DNA of 64,000 bases from Aquimarina aggregata (GCF_001632745.1 NZ_LQRT01000001.1:248001-312000); one strand, 5' to 3'. Positions 1 through 9,802 are shown, counted from the stretch's first letter. Program-made: numbers and translations. The notes: a model not told the origin generated them from the sequence alone.

Positions 1-1542
1 TTCAGCAGTTTTGTTATTAAATACAGCTGGAAGATCCAAACCATTAGGAAAAGGACGTTTAGAATTTAGATCATCTACATGCACTAATCTGGAAAAAATT
101 TCTCCGGTGATAGAATATGTACTCGATAAGAAAAATAGTCTTTTAATTTCTTTTTCTTCATTTCTAAATTCTTTTCCAAATACTCTTTTTACTCGTTCTT
201 TATCAAAGCCATCTAAATACGTTATAATTTTATTTACGTTAGTATCTGATAACGTTTCCTCCAAATTAGTATCTCCTAATGCTTGAATAAGGTTAGACAT
301 GGAGAGATTATCTTCTTGCCCTGCCAATTTTTCTATAATAGAAACATATTGTTGGTATTTCTCATACAGGTTTTGATCACTTTTTATAGCATACGCCATT
401 GTTATTAGCCCTTTGAGTTCTTTTTTATTTTTAATGTTGATCCCATTTAAGCTAATCCATTTAAACCCTTTAAAATATTTTTTAAGCGTGTCACTTTTGG
501 TATAATGTCCTCTTGGTTTTAGTTCTTTATAATTAACCAATATATTTGGGATAAAACTTGGTTTTCCCTGAATTAGGTTTATCGCTTCTTTTTCTGAATC
601 AAACTCGAGAGCATAATCATCCGGAACAACATATTTTTTTTCTCCCATTGCATATTGGGCGGTAGCGGTATACATCTGCGCCCATTCTAAGGAAGATTTA
701 AGGTTTTTATTGTCTTCACTCTTTGCTAGTGCTGAGAGTTTATAAGATGCTTCTTCTAGTATCGTTTTTAATTGCACATACATGAAATTTTCATCAAGTT
801 TTTCTAAACTCGTGGAGAAATATTTATGTAGTATAAACAAGTACAAATCTGTAGTAATATAATGAGGAATGTATTCATAAGCATTTTCATCATAGGTATA
901 AAAGGGCATAGATCTATTGGCTTCAAGAATGCTAAAATTTTGATTACTAAAATCATTCTGAACTTTTTGTGGAATTTCTTTGAACTGCTTTTTATTCACA
1001 ATGAGATCGGCATTGTATAATTCTAATCTATTCTTATCCGTAATTGTTTTAAGTTCTTTTCTTTTCTCCTCTTCTTCTTTAATTTTACTAATCAATTCTT
1101 GTTCTTCTTCTGAAAGAATAACTTCAAAATCATCTACATCAAATATTGGCATGTACCATTTTGAGCGATTAAAATGACCTCTCAAAAAAGCATCATCAAA
1201 CAAATGTCCATTTCGAGCATAGATTTCGTTACGTAATAAGCGCAACTCATCATATGATAAAACTGATAAATCTTCTGGGAATTTTTTAGGTTCCCATATC
1301 TGATATTTCATGTCTTGCCACTCATAAAACTCTTGGATATGAGGGATTTCATAGTACTTTTTTAAATATCCTTTAGCCCCATAATCGACTGAAACAAGCT
1401 CTGATGGTGGCTGATCCATTGAGGATTGATCTATTACTTCGACCTTTTTTTGTTCTTTTTCTTTTGGGGGTGCTGTCTTTTTTTTGCAATTAGTTATTAT
1501 TGATACTGATGCCAGAAAAAAAATGATTTTATAAATTTTCAT
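1..1542 (-). CDS. YARHG / DUF3160 lipoprotein (partial, runs off left edge)
   Basis: I read this from the complementary strand: 514 codons are open from an ATG at 1542 to the window edge, so the C-terminus is missing. The N-terminus is a lipoprotein signal peptide with its lipobox ending at Cys19 (SIITNC), followed by a Lys/Pro/Glu-rich linker. Around residues 95-135 there is a YARHG domain (LRNEIYARNGHLFDD), a short motif found in extracytoplasmic proteins. The rest is helical and matches the general character of DUF3160 proteins, which often follow a YARHG domain. A role as an anchored envelope protein is inferred; no catalytic motif is visible. The next gene upstream on the same strand, the CapA-like gene, ends 32 bases away, so the two are probably co-transcribed. 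Confidence 0.75.
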   Translation of the reverse strand, partial: MKIYKIIFFLASVSIITNCKKKTAPPKEKEQKKVEVIDQSSMDQPPSELVSVDYGAKGYLKKYYEIPHIQEFYEWQDMKYQIWEPKKFPEDLSVLSYDELRLLRNEIYARNGHLFDDAFLRGHFNRSKWYMPIFDVDDFEVILSEEEQELISKIKEEEEKRKELKTITDKNRLELYNADLIVNKKQFKEIPQKVQNDFSNQNFSILEANRSMPFYTYDENAYEYIPHYITTDLYLFILHKYFSTSLEKLDENFMYVQLKTILEEASYKLSALAKSEDNKNLKSSLEWAQMYTATAQYAMGEKKYVVPDDYALEFDSEKEAINLIQGKPSFIPNILVNYKELKPRGHYTKSDTLKKYFKGFKWISLNGINIKNKKELKGLITMAYAIKSDQNLYEKYQQYVSIIEKLAGQEDNLSMSNLIQALGDTNLEETLSDTNVNKIITYLDGFDKERVKRVFGKEFRNEEKEIKRLFFLSSTYSITGEIFSRLVHVDDLNSKRPFPNGLDLPAVFNNKTAE

Positions 1543-1574
1543 CTATTTAATTTTTATCATAAGGTTGGTTGATT

Positions 1575-2984
1575 TCATTTATTGGTTAAAGCAAATCCAA
1601 AGTCATCCCATTTATAGATTCTTTGATGTTTTTTACCTTTTTTATCTACTTCTATAGTTTGTAGGTAATTATATCGATTTTTGGTATACGGGCTAAAACT
1701 ATCTACATCATCGATAAACTTTGTCCCCAACCATAATGGACTAAGACGCTTTTCTTTATAGCTATATATATTTAATCTCTTTTTTTCTTCTTGATCAAAG
1801 TGTACTTTCTTTTTTATTCCTAACAAAATATCTATTATCCCATTATTATCGATATCAGAAAAATGCATTTCTGATAGTTCTCCAAATAACCCAACAGTAT
1901 TAGATCGAGAATTTGGTGTATGAACTGTTAAAACCTTCTGTCCTGATTGCATCTTTTTTATGGTTGAATATATAGTATCTTTTGTAGATACCCACAAGGT
2001 GGTTTCTTCTTTAAAATCTACCATTTTCAAAGGTTTCAATATCCAACTTTCTTTATTTTGTAATGCACAAACTCCATTTGAAAATGACAAGTATTTTTTG
2101 AGATAAGAAAGCTGTTGATCTTTATTGATATGAAAGGGGAAATATCGTTTCAATTCAATAGGAATCAAATTAACCTGATCTATTTGATCCGTAACTTTTA
2201 AACTTATAGTATATGATATATTGGTATTTGGTAAATAGGCATCTGCGATATAATTACCTAAGCTGTAAAATACTGGTACATCATTAATAAAATCAATGGT
2301 TTGAACAACATGTGGGTGATGTCCAATAATAGCATCTACACCCAAATTTACTAGATCAACAGCTAGTTCTTTTTGCCATTTTTCTGGAGTATACTGTAAC
2401 TCAAGCCCCCAATGAATATACAACACCAAAGGTATTTCTGGATGATTTTTCTTGAAGTTAATAACACTACTTTTTAACTTCTTTATAGAAGAAATACATA
2501 AGTTTTCATTATACGTAGTAAGCGAAGCACCTAAAATAGCACAATTATACTCACCTTTACTAAGTATCTTAGGGTTACAAGTATTACCCAAAACATCAAG
2601 ATTGTTTTGAGATAACGCCTCTACCGTATCTTTAAATCCTTCTTCATAATAATCATAACTGTGATTATTGGCTATTGATACGTGGGTAATGCCACTTTTA
2701 GCTAATAAGGAAGCATATTTGGCTTCTTGGCTAAAGTTAAATTCATCACGCTGGCTAGCTACTTGGTTAGTAAATGTTCCTTCATAATTAACAACAAGAA
2801 AATCTTCTGATTTTGCTTTGTAAAAAGCTTTAGTTAGTAATGAATCCCCATGAAGTGTTACTTGATCTTTTACTCCCCGATCTAAAATCACATCTCCCGT
2901 AAACATTATACCTAATGAAGAATGCTCATTTTGACAAGAAAAAAATAATGCTGTAACTATCAATAAAAACTTCACTTTTTTCAA
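1575..2984 (-). CDS. CapA-family metallophosphatase-like lipoprotein
   Basis: 469 residues. The signal peptide ends in a lipobox at Cys17 (ALFFSC). The CapA/PgsA (PGA_cap) fold follows: GDVILDRGV near residue 30, NYEGTF near 66, a metal-site-like ANNHSYDY near 105, YIHWGLE near 190, GHHPHVVQ near 221 and FYSLGNY near 240. CapA proteins belong to the calcineurin-like phosphoesterase group and are linked to poly-gamma-glutamate capsule export or retention. No capB/capC-like genes are nearby, so a capsule role is not supported here and a generic periplasmic hydrolase is equally likely. The last 130 or so residues lie outside the family core and resemble a beta-rich repeat ending (DIDNNGIIDIL, a VCBS/FG-GAP-like segment). 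It is followed closely by the YARHG lipoprotein gene on the same strand. Confidence 0.85.
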   Translation of the reverse strand: MKKVKFLLIVTALFFSCQNEHSSLGIMFTGDVILDRGVKDQVTLHGDSLLTKAFYKAKSEDFLVVNYEGTFTNQVASQRDEFNFSQEAKYASLLAKSGITHVSIANNHSYDYYEEGFKDTVEALSQNNLDVLGNTCNPKILSKGEYNCAILGASLTTYNENLCISSIKKLKSSVINFKKNHPEIPLVLYIHWGLELQYTPEKWQKELAVDLVNLGVDAIIGHHPHVVQTIDFINDVPVFYSLGNYIADAYLPNTNISYTISLKVTDQIDQVNLIPIELKRYFPFHINKDQQLSYLKKYLSFSNGVCALQNKESWILKPLKMVDFKEETTLWVSTKDTIYSTIKKMQSGQKVLTVHTPNSRSNTVGLFGELSEMHFSDIDNNGIIDILLGIKKKVHFDQEEKKRLNIYSYKEKRLSPLWLGTKFIDDVDSFSPYTKNRYNYLQTIEVDKKGKKHQRIYKWDDFGFALTNK

Positions 2985-3260
2985 CCGAAATGTCTTTTTA
3001 AATTTTAGAAATAAAACCTATTCAATATAGCTAATATAAATTCTAAATATCATATTGTCCAGAGTATTTTTTTAAGAGAAAATATTTGCATTTAAGAATT
3101 GTAAAGTGATTTTATCCTTATTATATGTTCGGAAATTAGGTATTTCTCATTTATCGTATTTTTACAATACACACTATTTCTTTATTCTGCAAGGTGGATT
3201 CTTTTGCCAATCACCAGTCATGATACACCCCTAAGGTGATACTTCATTAATTTCGTTACT

Positions 3261-3598
3261 TCAACCATATTCATCTATTTGGTTTCTAACGGTTTTCAGC
3301 ATTTTTATAGCACTTGGCAATTCGGTAACATCAATTTCATTTACAAAGAAATGAATACCCAAGCATTTTCTTTCAACATTTCTGGTGATAATTCCTTTAT
3401 GAAACGTTCTTCAATTTTAATCCTCTTTGTATTCAAACTAGCCATAGATCCTCTGGATCCATAATGAATAACCATCATAGTATTTCCTATCTTTCTGGAT
3501 TTTCCAATAAACAAAAAGTGATTCCTATCCCCTTGAATACCTAAATAAAATCTTAATTTTTGGTATAAAATTGACAGTTGTGCTCTTAGGGGAGGTAA
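3261..3598 (-). pseudogene. decayed small protein-coding stretch with a frameshift
   Basis: On the minus strand a coding-like frame opens after a stop at about 3601 and reads through RGSMASLNTKRIKIEERF and SPEMLKENAW, then hits a stop. One frame over, it continues directly as FVNEIDVTELPSAIKMLK and ends at a TGA at 3261-3263. The two halves look like one helical protein of about 110 residues broken by a single-base frameshift near 3350. I do not recognise the family. It sits between the CapA-like gene and the AraC gene, and the rest of 2985-3653 holds nothing else I can support. It could also be a chance open stretch. Confidence 0.3.
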
Positions 3599-3653
3599 TT
3601 ATAGAATTACCCTCTTTTAAGGTTTTTGGTGCAGACAAAATACTACAAATCAA

Positions 3654-4517
3654 TCATAGTTTTTCTAGCTTAGCAAAACCTACTGTCTTTCTATAATTAT
3701 CGGGAGAAACACCTACTTTCTTTTTGAAAAACCTACTAAAATAAAATTCATCATCATAACCAAGACTAGCAGCGATTTGCTTCAAAGGTTTTGAGGTTAA
3801 ATATAATTCACGTTTAGCCTCTATAACAATTTTATTAGAAATTAATGTGCTAGGTGTTTGCTTCAAATATTTTTTCACAATTCCTGCCAATGTTTTAGTA
3901 CTAACACTCAAAATATCTGCATAATCTTTAGGAGAGTGCAACTCACAATAATTATTCTCAATAGAATCTACTAAATTTTGTAAGATTTCAGATTGACCAT
4001 CAGAAAATTTTGGTACTATATCTTTATCAAATTGTTTTTTCTGTCTCACTGCTTCTATTAAAAATACTTTTAAAAAAGCCACAAGAACTTCATGTTGAGC
4101 TATAGAATCTCTATCCATCTCTTTTGAAATTTGGTCTATGAGATTACAAAATAACCCTTCTTCATAAATTTTAAAATGCGGTAATCCATGATAATTGTTA
4201 AAAAGAATGCCTTCTGTTTCAATTTCATTTTGATGTCTATATGTACAAAAAAAATCTGGATGAAAATTTAATAACCATCCTGAACAAAATTCATCAGAAG
4301 TAATCATAAAAGGTTGATAAGGCGACAAGCAAATCATCTGGTCGCCTTGCAATTGATAATTAGAAAGGTCTACACTTAATTTGTAATTGTTTCCTTTTAG
4401 TAAAATGATAGAATAATAATTTTTTCTCTGCAAATGGTCAAATTGATTAAGATCTTCAAATCTTTCTAGTCTAAATGCTAGTTCACCATTTTGATTATCA
4501 ACAATAATTTGAGCCAT
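3654..4517 (-). CDS. AraC-family transcriptional regulator
   Basis: 287 residues. The C-terminal 100 or so residues (about 180-280) form the two-helix-turn-helix AraC DNA-binding domain: an YADILSVSTKTLAGIVKKYL first unit and LKQIAASLGYDDEFYFSRF second unit, ending in the usual GVSPDNYR. The N-terminal 170 residues are probably a cupin-like effector-binding domain (LSPYQPFMITSDE), but the effector cannot be read from the sequence. The ABM-domain gene lies upstream on the same strand, with a terminator hairpin in the 73-base gap. The regulator is therefore probably transcribed on its own, although control of the ABM gene is a reasonable guess. Confidence 0.9.
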   Translation of the reverse strand: MAQIIVDNQNGELAFRLERFEDLNQFDHLQRKNYYSIILLKGNNYKLSVDLSNYQLQGDQMICLSPYQPFMITSDEFCSGWLLNFHPDFFCTYRHQNEIETEGILFNNYHGLPHFKIYEEGLFCNLIDQISKEMDRDSIAQHEVLVAFLKVFLIEAVRQKKQFDKDIVPKFSDGQSEILQNLVDSIENNYCELHSPKDYADILSVSTKTLAGIVKKYLKQTPSTLISNKIVIEAKRELYLTSKPLKQIAASLGYDDEFYFSRFFKKKVGVSPDNYRKTVGFAKLEKL

Positions 4518-4550
4518 AAGAATTTCTTTATTTAACCATATTTATTAAAA

Positions 4551-4581
4551 AGAAAGGAGTGTAGCAAGCACTCCTTTCTAA
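4551..4581 (-). terminator. rho-independent terminator after the ABM-domain gene
   Basis: A perfect 11-bp stem (AGAAAGGAGTG paired with CACTCCTTTCT) encloses a 7-base loop and is followed on the minus strand by a run of T. It lies just past the stop of the ABM-domain gene. Confidence 0.8.
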
Positions 4582-4590
4582 AAATAACAA

Positions 4591-5310
4591 TTATTTCGAA
4601 GCTATAATGTCTATTTCTTGAATTGCTGATGCTTCAAAACCTTCCAAAAGAAACGGTGCATTTTTCATAAGTGCTGCTGCAACTTTCCCTGATAAATGAG
4701 CATTTCTACCAGAATCATCTGCAAAGGTGTCAAAGATTGCATAAGTAGTTGCATCTATTTTTACTGCATACCAAGATAAAGTCTTTGACTCATCACTTAC
4801 TAATTGTTTGCCAACATTAAGGAAGTTTTCTACATCTGTTGTCTTTGTGTCTTTAGATCTCATAATAACAAGGAAACCTTTGTTTTGTAATCCAGACTTA
4901 TGATTAGTCGCTAGCACATCTATTGTTTGAATATCTGTACTAGGATTAAAATTCTCTAATAAATCACTTGCATTTGCTAATAATGCTTTGGCAACTTCAC
5001 CTGTTAAATGTGCTTGCCTTCCTTCTTCTATTTCAAAAGTATCAAAGATTCCAAAGGTATTATTATCTATTTGAAAGGCAAACCAGGATACCGTTAGCGG
5101 CTCTTGGTTTACTAATCCTAATCCGCCAAGTAAAAAATCTTTTACATCTTTTTCTTTTCCTGGTTTAGCTTTCATCGTTACTAGTAATCCGATTGTTTCT
5201 TTTTTTTGGTCGCTCATGTTAGTATTCTTTTTAATGTTAGAAAATGTTTGAAGTGTACATCCTAGTAAAAAAACTAGGAGTGCTAATTTTAATGGGACTT
5301 TAGTTTTCAT
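4591..5310 (-). CDS. tandem antibiotic-biosynthesis-monooxygenase (ABM) domain protein, exported
   Basis: I chose the ATG at 5310 (239 residues) rather than the longer frame from 5400, because a signal peptide with a lipobox-like LVFLLGC begins exactly there and purine-rich sequence precedes it. Two copies of a dimeric alpha/beta-barrel ABM-type unit follow, one at about residues 38-125 and one at about 145-235. They share the pattern SWFAFQID..FGIFDTF..GRQAHLTG in the first and SWYAVKID..YAIFDTF..GRNAHLSG in the second, so this is an internal duplication that gives a pseudo-dimer in one chain. ABM proteins act on small molecules or quinones, sometimes without a cofactor; no substrate can be inferred. 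Location in the periplasm or on the outer membrane is inferred from the signal. Confidence 0.75.
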   Translation of the reverse strand: MKTKVPLKLALLVFLLGCTLQTFSNIKKNTNMSDQKKETIGLLVTMKAKPGKEKDVKDFLLGGLGLVNQEPLTVSWFAFQIDNNTFGIFDTFEIEEGRQAHLTGEVAKALLANASDLLENFNPSTDIQTIDVLATNHKSGLQNKGFLVIMRSKDTKTTDVENFLNVGKQLVSDESKTLSWYAVKIDATTYAIFDTFADDSGRNAHLSGKVAAALMKNAPFLLEGFEASAIQEIDIIASK

Positions 5311-5628
5311 CTTTTCTTGTTTTTTGTTACGGTGCAAATTTGAGGCGAAACAAAGGACTATAGAATGGATGTTCTTTACTAATGCATGGATAATTTTCAA
5401 AAAAATACTATTAAATCCAGTAAAAGATCTGTGGTAATATAATTTTCTAACTAGCTAATGTAGGTCAATACCAATAAACAATTTAGTATACTGCTTTCAC
5501 ATAATTGTTATGATATACACCAGTCTCTGAGTATTAACCCCTCCTAGAATAAAACATATTTAATAGTTTAACTATGCCTCAAAATTTCACCATGTTAGTA
5601 GCCAAAATATTTAAGGTTTAAGTTTGTA

Positions 5629-7470
5629 TTAAATATTTATAATATAATCTTCAAGTGATTCTTTTGTAGTAAGGTTCATTTTTTTTCTTAGTCTGTAGCG
5701 AGCTTTTTTAACTCCCTCTGGAGATATATTAAGAAACTTACTTATCTCTTTTGAAGAAAGGTTAAGTCTTAACAAGCAAATAAGTCTTAGCTCTTTTGAA
5801 GTAATAGAAGGAAACCTATCGTTTATTTTTTTGTAAAAACCATGATGGGTTTCTTCAAAAAGTTCTCTAAAAAGTTCCCAATTCTGATCTTCTTTTTCAT
5901 CAAAATTTATAACCTGTAGCACCTTGCGATACGGATATACATTTTCACCTGGTGTGTTGCATAAGTTTGTTAATTTTTCTTTGACGTTATTAAGGGTGTT
6001 ATTTTTTCTTAGCAAATGAAGTGTATTGGCGGTTAACTCTTTATTTTTTCGTTTCACCATTTCCTCTAATTTTCGTTTTTGCTTATTTTTTTTTCTTAAT
6101 TTTTTCCCACCTACAAGCAAAAAAGCAATACAAACTAACCCCAAAATTATTAATGCCCCAATTTGTTTTTGTTTCGTTTTAGTACTTTTTTCGAATTGCT
6201 TAATCTTTAAGTCTTTTTCGTTGGATTCATATTGAGCACTCAGTTCATAAACCAGCGTTTTATTTTCTAACTCTTGTATAGAATCTTTCAATATTGCCAA
6301 TTTTTTAAAATATTCAAGAGCAACAATGTTATTGTTTTTTTCTTCCGCAGCAAGCGCCAATAGATGATAGGTATCCATTTTTGCTCGTAAAAAACCATTT
6401 TTATGTGTATATTTTAATGCCTTTTGTGCATAAAAGACTGCTGAGTCCGTTTTTTTTTGCTTTAGAAAAAGTGTGCCCATAGAAATATAGGTGTACGCTT
6501 TTCCTAGCTTGTACATTTTTTTATTGGAATTCAATTCCTGTACGGCTTTTTTTTGATAGTAGGTAGCTTTATCCGGCTGATTTAACTCGTAATAGATCTC
6601 ACTTAACATGGATAATGCATAAGAACTATTAGATATTGGATATTTGTTTTTATAAATTTCTAATGCTTTTTCATAGTGTTTAATGGCATTGTCATACTCT
6701 TTTAATTCTTTGTAACACCATCCTAAATTTTGATGAATAATTAATATGAATTTAAAATTACCTGTTTCTTGAAAGACTGATAAAGACGATTTAAAATAGG
6801 GTAAAGCTTTTCTATATTCTTTTTTTATAGATAGAATATCCCCTAATTGAAAGTTTGAATGTGCTATTCCTGTTGTAATGTTAAGTTGTTGATAGATTTT
6901 TATGGAGGCTAAGGATTTCTTAGTTGCTACGCTTAGCTGTCCCAATCCTTTATAAGCAACTGCCATAGTTTGGAGGGATTTTGCATAAGAGAGGGAATCA
7001 TTCTTTTTCAAAAACAACGCTCCAGATTCCTCAAGTACAGTGATTCCTTCAAGATAATTTCCTGAATAAACGTGGGTAGCAGCAATTTGATGCAGTGCAG
7101 AAGCCTGTCCCCAAATATGATTTGATTTTTTATTAATCTCTAACGCTTTCTCAAAATATTTTAGAGCAGTATCATACTCATCCTGATAAAGGTAAACCTT
7201 ACCCAAAGAATTGTATGAACCAGCTATTTCTCTAGGATTATTATTTTGTTCTGAAATAGCTAATGCCTTCATTATATATTTCTTTGCCAATAAGGGTTTT
7301 GATATAGCATATTGGACTCCTAAATCATTAAATGCCTTTACCAGGGTTGTATCAGCTACTGATTTACGGTGTATAACTTGTAAAAGGCTATCCACAACTT
7401 TATCATTTTGTGCGTTTGCAAGAACACAAATAAAAAAAAGCCAAAAGAATATGAAGGTTCTAAGAAACAT
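5629..7470 (-). CDS. TPR-repeat membrane regulator with LuxR-type C-terminal HTH
   Basis: 613 residues. A signal peptide (FIFFWLFFICVLANAQ) is followed by eight or more tetratricopeptide repeats from about residue 40 to 400 (for example YDTALKYFEKALEINKKS and YDNAIKHYEKALEIYKNK). One transmembrane helix lies near 432-452 (IGALIILGLVCIAFLLVGG), then a basic coiled coil, and the last 60 residues form a LuxR/GerE-like helix-turn-helix (SKELRLICLLRLNLSSKEIS, then GVKKARYRLRKKM). This places the TPR sensor in the periplasm and the DNA-binding domain in the cytoplasm, an arrangement common in Bacteroidota and thought to couple an envelope signal directly to transcription. There is no kinase domain. 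Targets are unknown. Confidence 0.85.
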   Translation of the reverse strand: MFLRTFIFFWLFFICVLANAQNDKVVDSLLQVIHRKSVADTTLVKAFNDLGVQYAISKPLLAKKYIMKALAISEQNNNPREIAGSYNSLGKVYLYQDEYDTALKYFEKALEINKKSNHIWGQASALHQIAATHVYSGNYLEGITVLEESGALFLKKNDSLSYAKSLQTMAVAYKGLGQLSVATKKSLASIKIYQQLNITTGIAHSNFQLGDILSIKKEYRKALPYFKSSLSVFQETGNFKFILIIHQNLGWCYKELKEYDNAIKHYEKALEIYKNKYPISNSSYALSMLSEIYYELNQPDKATYYQKKAVQELNSNKKMYKLGKAYTYISMGTLFLKQKKTDSAVFYAQKALKYTHKNGFLRAKMDTYHLLALAAEEKNNNIVALEYFKKLAILKDSIQELENKTLVYELSAQYESNEKDLKIKQFEKSTKTKQKQIGALIILGLVCIAFLLVGGKKLRKKNKQKRKLEEMVKRKNKELTANTLHLLRKNNTLNNVKEKLTNLCNTPGENVYPYRKVLQVINFDEKEDQNWELFRELFEETHHGFYKKINDRFPSITSKELRLICLLRLNLSSKEISKFLNISPEGVKKARYRLRKKMNLTTKESLEDYIINI

Positions 7471-7631
7471 TTTTAGATTTTTTAAATCAAGTTAAATTTT
7501 GTTTATACATTAGATAATTATAGTTAACATTCTCCCAGACTTAGAATCAGTTTAAAAGTAGAAAATCCGTGTTGTTTTCAAGGGAAATAGAGTAACGAAC
7601 TAACTTGGTCTCTTATTATATTGCATTTTTT

Positions 7632-8522
7632 TTAATATTGTTTTAATACTTGAAATTCATCATAGGTTAAAAGCCATTTGCCATTTATTTGTTCCCATTT
7701 TTCTTGATAGATTTTGCCTTCACCTATATTCATGCTCCATTGTGATGATAACGTTGCACTTTTATCCGTTTTAACTTTAAATGTTGGATTATGATATGTT
7801 AAGTTTTTAGTACCATCATTAATCAATTTCGTCCAAAAATCTTCAATTACTTCTTTTCCTTGAATAGAAGTAAATGGTACAGCATTCATAAAAGCATTTT
7901 TAGCATATCCATTTCCACAAGCCTTATTATCTCCTGAGTTAAATGAATTGGTCCACTTAATAGAAGCTTGTATAACTTCTTCTAAAATTATATGATTTGC
8001 GACAGGATTTGTATCATTTTTAATTGGTGTTTCAAATTTCTCTAAAACCTCAAAATCATCATAAGTTAAAAGCCATTTACCATTTATTCGCTCCCATTTT
8101 TCTTGATAAATAATGCCTTTTCCTAAATTCATACTCCAGTTTGCAGATAAAAATGCAGTCGTTTTATTAACTACTTCGATGCTTACATTTGTATAAATTA
8201 AATTCGTGGCCCCAGAAGAGATGAAAGGCTTCCAAAATCCAGAAATTTCTGATACCCCTTTTTTGATTCCAAATGGCATAGCTCTCATTATTGCTTTTGT
8301 ATCATATCCTTTTATACAAGCTGCAGCATTTCCTGAATTAAAATTCATAATCCAATTTTTACTGGCATTTAACACTTCTAATGCTACTTCGTGATGTGAT
8401 GTAGGTGTATGTGCTACAAAAGATTGTTTAATTTGGTTTTTTTCAGTATCCGACTGTTGCCCGCAAGAAATTAAGTTTGTCATTAATACTGCGACTGTAA
8501 TTACTGTTTTAATACTTTTCAT
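7632..8522 (-). CDS. lipoprotein with two SnoaL/DUF4440-like domains
   Basis: 296 residues with a lipoprotein signal (MTNLISC, Cys20). Two homologous units of about 120 residues follow. Each begins with a helix (NWIMNFNSGNAAAC; KWTNSFNSGDNKAC) and ends with a near-identical strand pair (YQEKWERINGKWLLTYDDF; YQEKWEQINGKWLLTYDEF). This is the cone-shaped NTF2/SnoaL fold used by ketosteroid-isomerase-like and DUF4440 proteins. The fold is known for isomerases, cyclases and binding proteins; the function here is unknown. The neighbours are two regulators, and the Crp/Fnr gene is 81 bases upstream on the same strand, so it may share a transcript. Confidence 0.75.
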   Translation of the reverse strand: MKSIKTVITVAVLMTNLISCGQQSDTEKNQIKQSFVAHTPTSHHEVALEVLNASKNWIMNFNSGNAAACIKGYDTKAIMRAMPFGIKKGVSEISGFWKPFISSGATNLIYTNVSIEVVNKTTAFLSANWSMNLGKGIIYQEKWERINGKWLLTYDDFEVLEKFETPIKNDTNPVANHIILEEVIQASIKWTNSFNSGDNKACGNGYAKNAFMNAVPFTSIQGKEVIEDFWTKLINDGTKNLTYHNPTFKVKTDKSATLSSQWSMNIGEGKIYQEKWEQINGKWLLTYDEFQVLKQY

Positions 8523-8603
8523 TTTCTTTATATTTTAATTTAATACAAAGGAAGAAGTATTTAAGAATAATTATTTGTGACTTTTGGCACAACAATAAAA
8601 AAA

Positions 8604-9254
8604 TTATTTTAAAATTTGAATTTCTTTTTGTCTTAGGTTTAGTTTTCCGTTAGATTCTAATTTTTTTAGCAACCTAGAAATAACTTCTCTAGTTGTTCCT
8701 AATTCTTTTGCTAATTCTTGATGTGTTTTTTTAACAACCGTATCATTTGCTTTGGAGACTAAGTAATCAAATAGTCTATCTTTAAGCGGTTGAAATGCTA
8801 AATTTGAGTATTGATTAATAAGATGATTATAACTTTCTCTATACGTATTCGTGGTAAAAGAGTTCCAAGACTTGTATTTAAAATTCCAATCTCTAACAAA
8901 TCTCACAGGTATATTTAGGATAGTACAGTCTTCTTCTACCACTGCATTTACCGTACTCTTACAATCTTCAAAACAAGCTGAAAGCGACAAAGTGCAAGCT
9001 TCTATAGGATTTAAATAATAAATAAGAATTTCACGTTCTCCATTTTCTTGATATACCCTTACTTTTCCTTTTAAAACAATTTTTAAAACTTTAATGTATT
9101 GATTGTTCTTTATTATAATATCATCTTTTTTATGTATTGTTATAGATGATTTTTCTTGAAGTTCGTCTTGAAGTTCTAATTCTGTAATTCGTAGCTGATT
9201 TATGAAGTTATTTAGCATTATCTTAGATGATTCAAAATGCTCATAAAGATACAT
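8604..9254 (-). CDS. Crp/Fnr-family transcriptional regulator
   Basis: 216 residues from the ATG at 9254; a second Met 12 residues in (MLNNFINQ) would also give a normal family N-terminus. A cNMP-binding-like beta-roll (about 35-130) includes KGKVRVYQENGEREILIYYL, followed by the cysteine-bearing stretch CTLSLSACFEDCKS that is typical of a flavobacterial Crp/Fnr subgroup. The winged helix (about 150-216) carries THQELAKELGTTREVISRLL, the recognition-helix pattern of the family. The cysteines suggest a redox or metal input rather than cAMP, which is inference. It may regulate the SnoaL-like lipoprotein downstream. Confidence 0.88.
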   Translation of the reverse strand: MYLYEHFESSKIMLNNFINQLRITELELQDELQEKSSITIHKKDDIIIKNNQYIKVLKIVLKGKVRVYQENGEREILIYYLNPIEACTLSLSACFEDCKSTVNAVVEEDCTILNIPVRFVRDWNFKYKSWNSFTTNTYRESYNHLINQYSNLAFQPLKDRLFDYLVSKANDTVVKKTHQELAKELGTTREVISRLLKKLESNGKLNLRQKEIQILK

Positions 9255-9344
9255 AGTTTACAAAAGTTAACCCGAAAAATTCACGGTATTTGTTTGACTT
9301 AAGGCATAAAGTGCTAACTTTAAATAACAAACCAAAGAATTAAC

Positions 9345-9697
9345 ACTTTTGATCACACCCAAAAGGGAGTATTAAAATACAGTGTTTTATGTATTTCTGT
9401 TGATTTCTCTTCGGAAGAAATACATTCTGATAGTGCTATTGTTTTATTAGAAAAACTGGAACATAGTCATAAGGTCATCAATTATTTCAGTAATCTGATT
9501 CTAGATAAGCATCATTCTCTTTTGATCACTCATAGTATCCATAAGCTAGTGAAATATCAAGTAGTTATACTGATACGGGGTTATGACGATTACTATGATG
9601 TATTGCATCTACAACGCGATCCTTTGTATAAAATATTCTGAAAGGTGATTTAGCCTATCAGCCTACTTTGTCTAGGTATGAGAATAATATAATTTAG
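9345..9697 (+). pseudogene. IS1380-family transposase N-terminal remnant
   Basis: Translation of the plus strand gives SSEEIHSDSAIVLLEKLEHS, then KVINYFSNLILDK, THSIHKLVKYQVVILIRGYD and HLQRDPLYKIF, followed by a stop. One frame over comes LKGDLAYQPTLSRYEN. This is the order of motifs at the N-terminus of IS1380-type DDE transposases (the conserved tail is usually ..LASQPTLSRFEN). The copy is frameshifted and cut off before the catalytic core, and no terminal inverted repeats are visible. It is an old insertion scar. Confidence 0.8.
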
Positions 9698-9802
9698 CAT
9701 ACTACTTTTTCATTATGTTCTGATTTTTTTCTCGTTATAACCAATTGTAGCGGATTCTAGGAGCATATATCTAGGCTGTCCCCCCTTTGTCCACCCTCTA
9801 TT

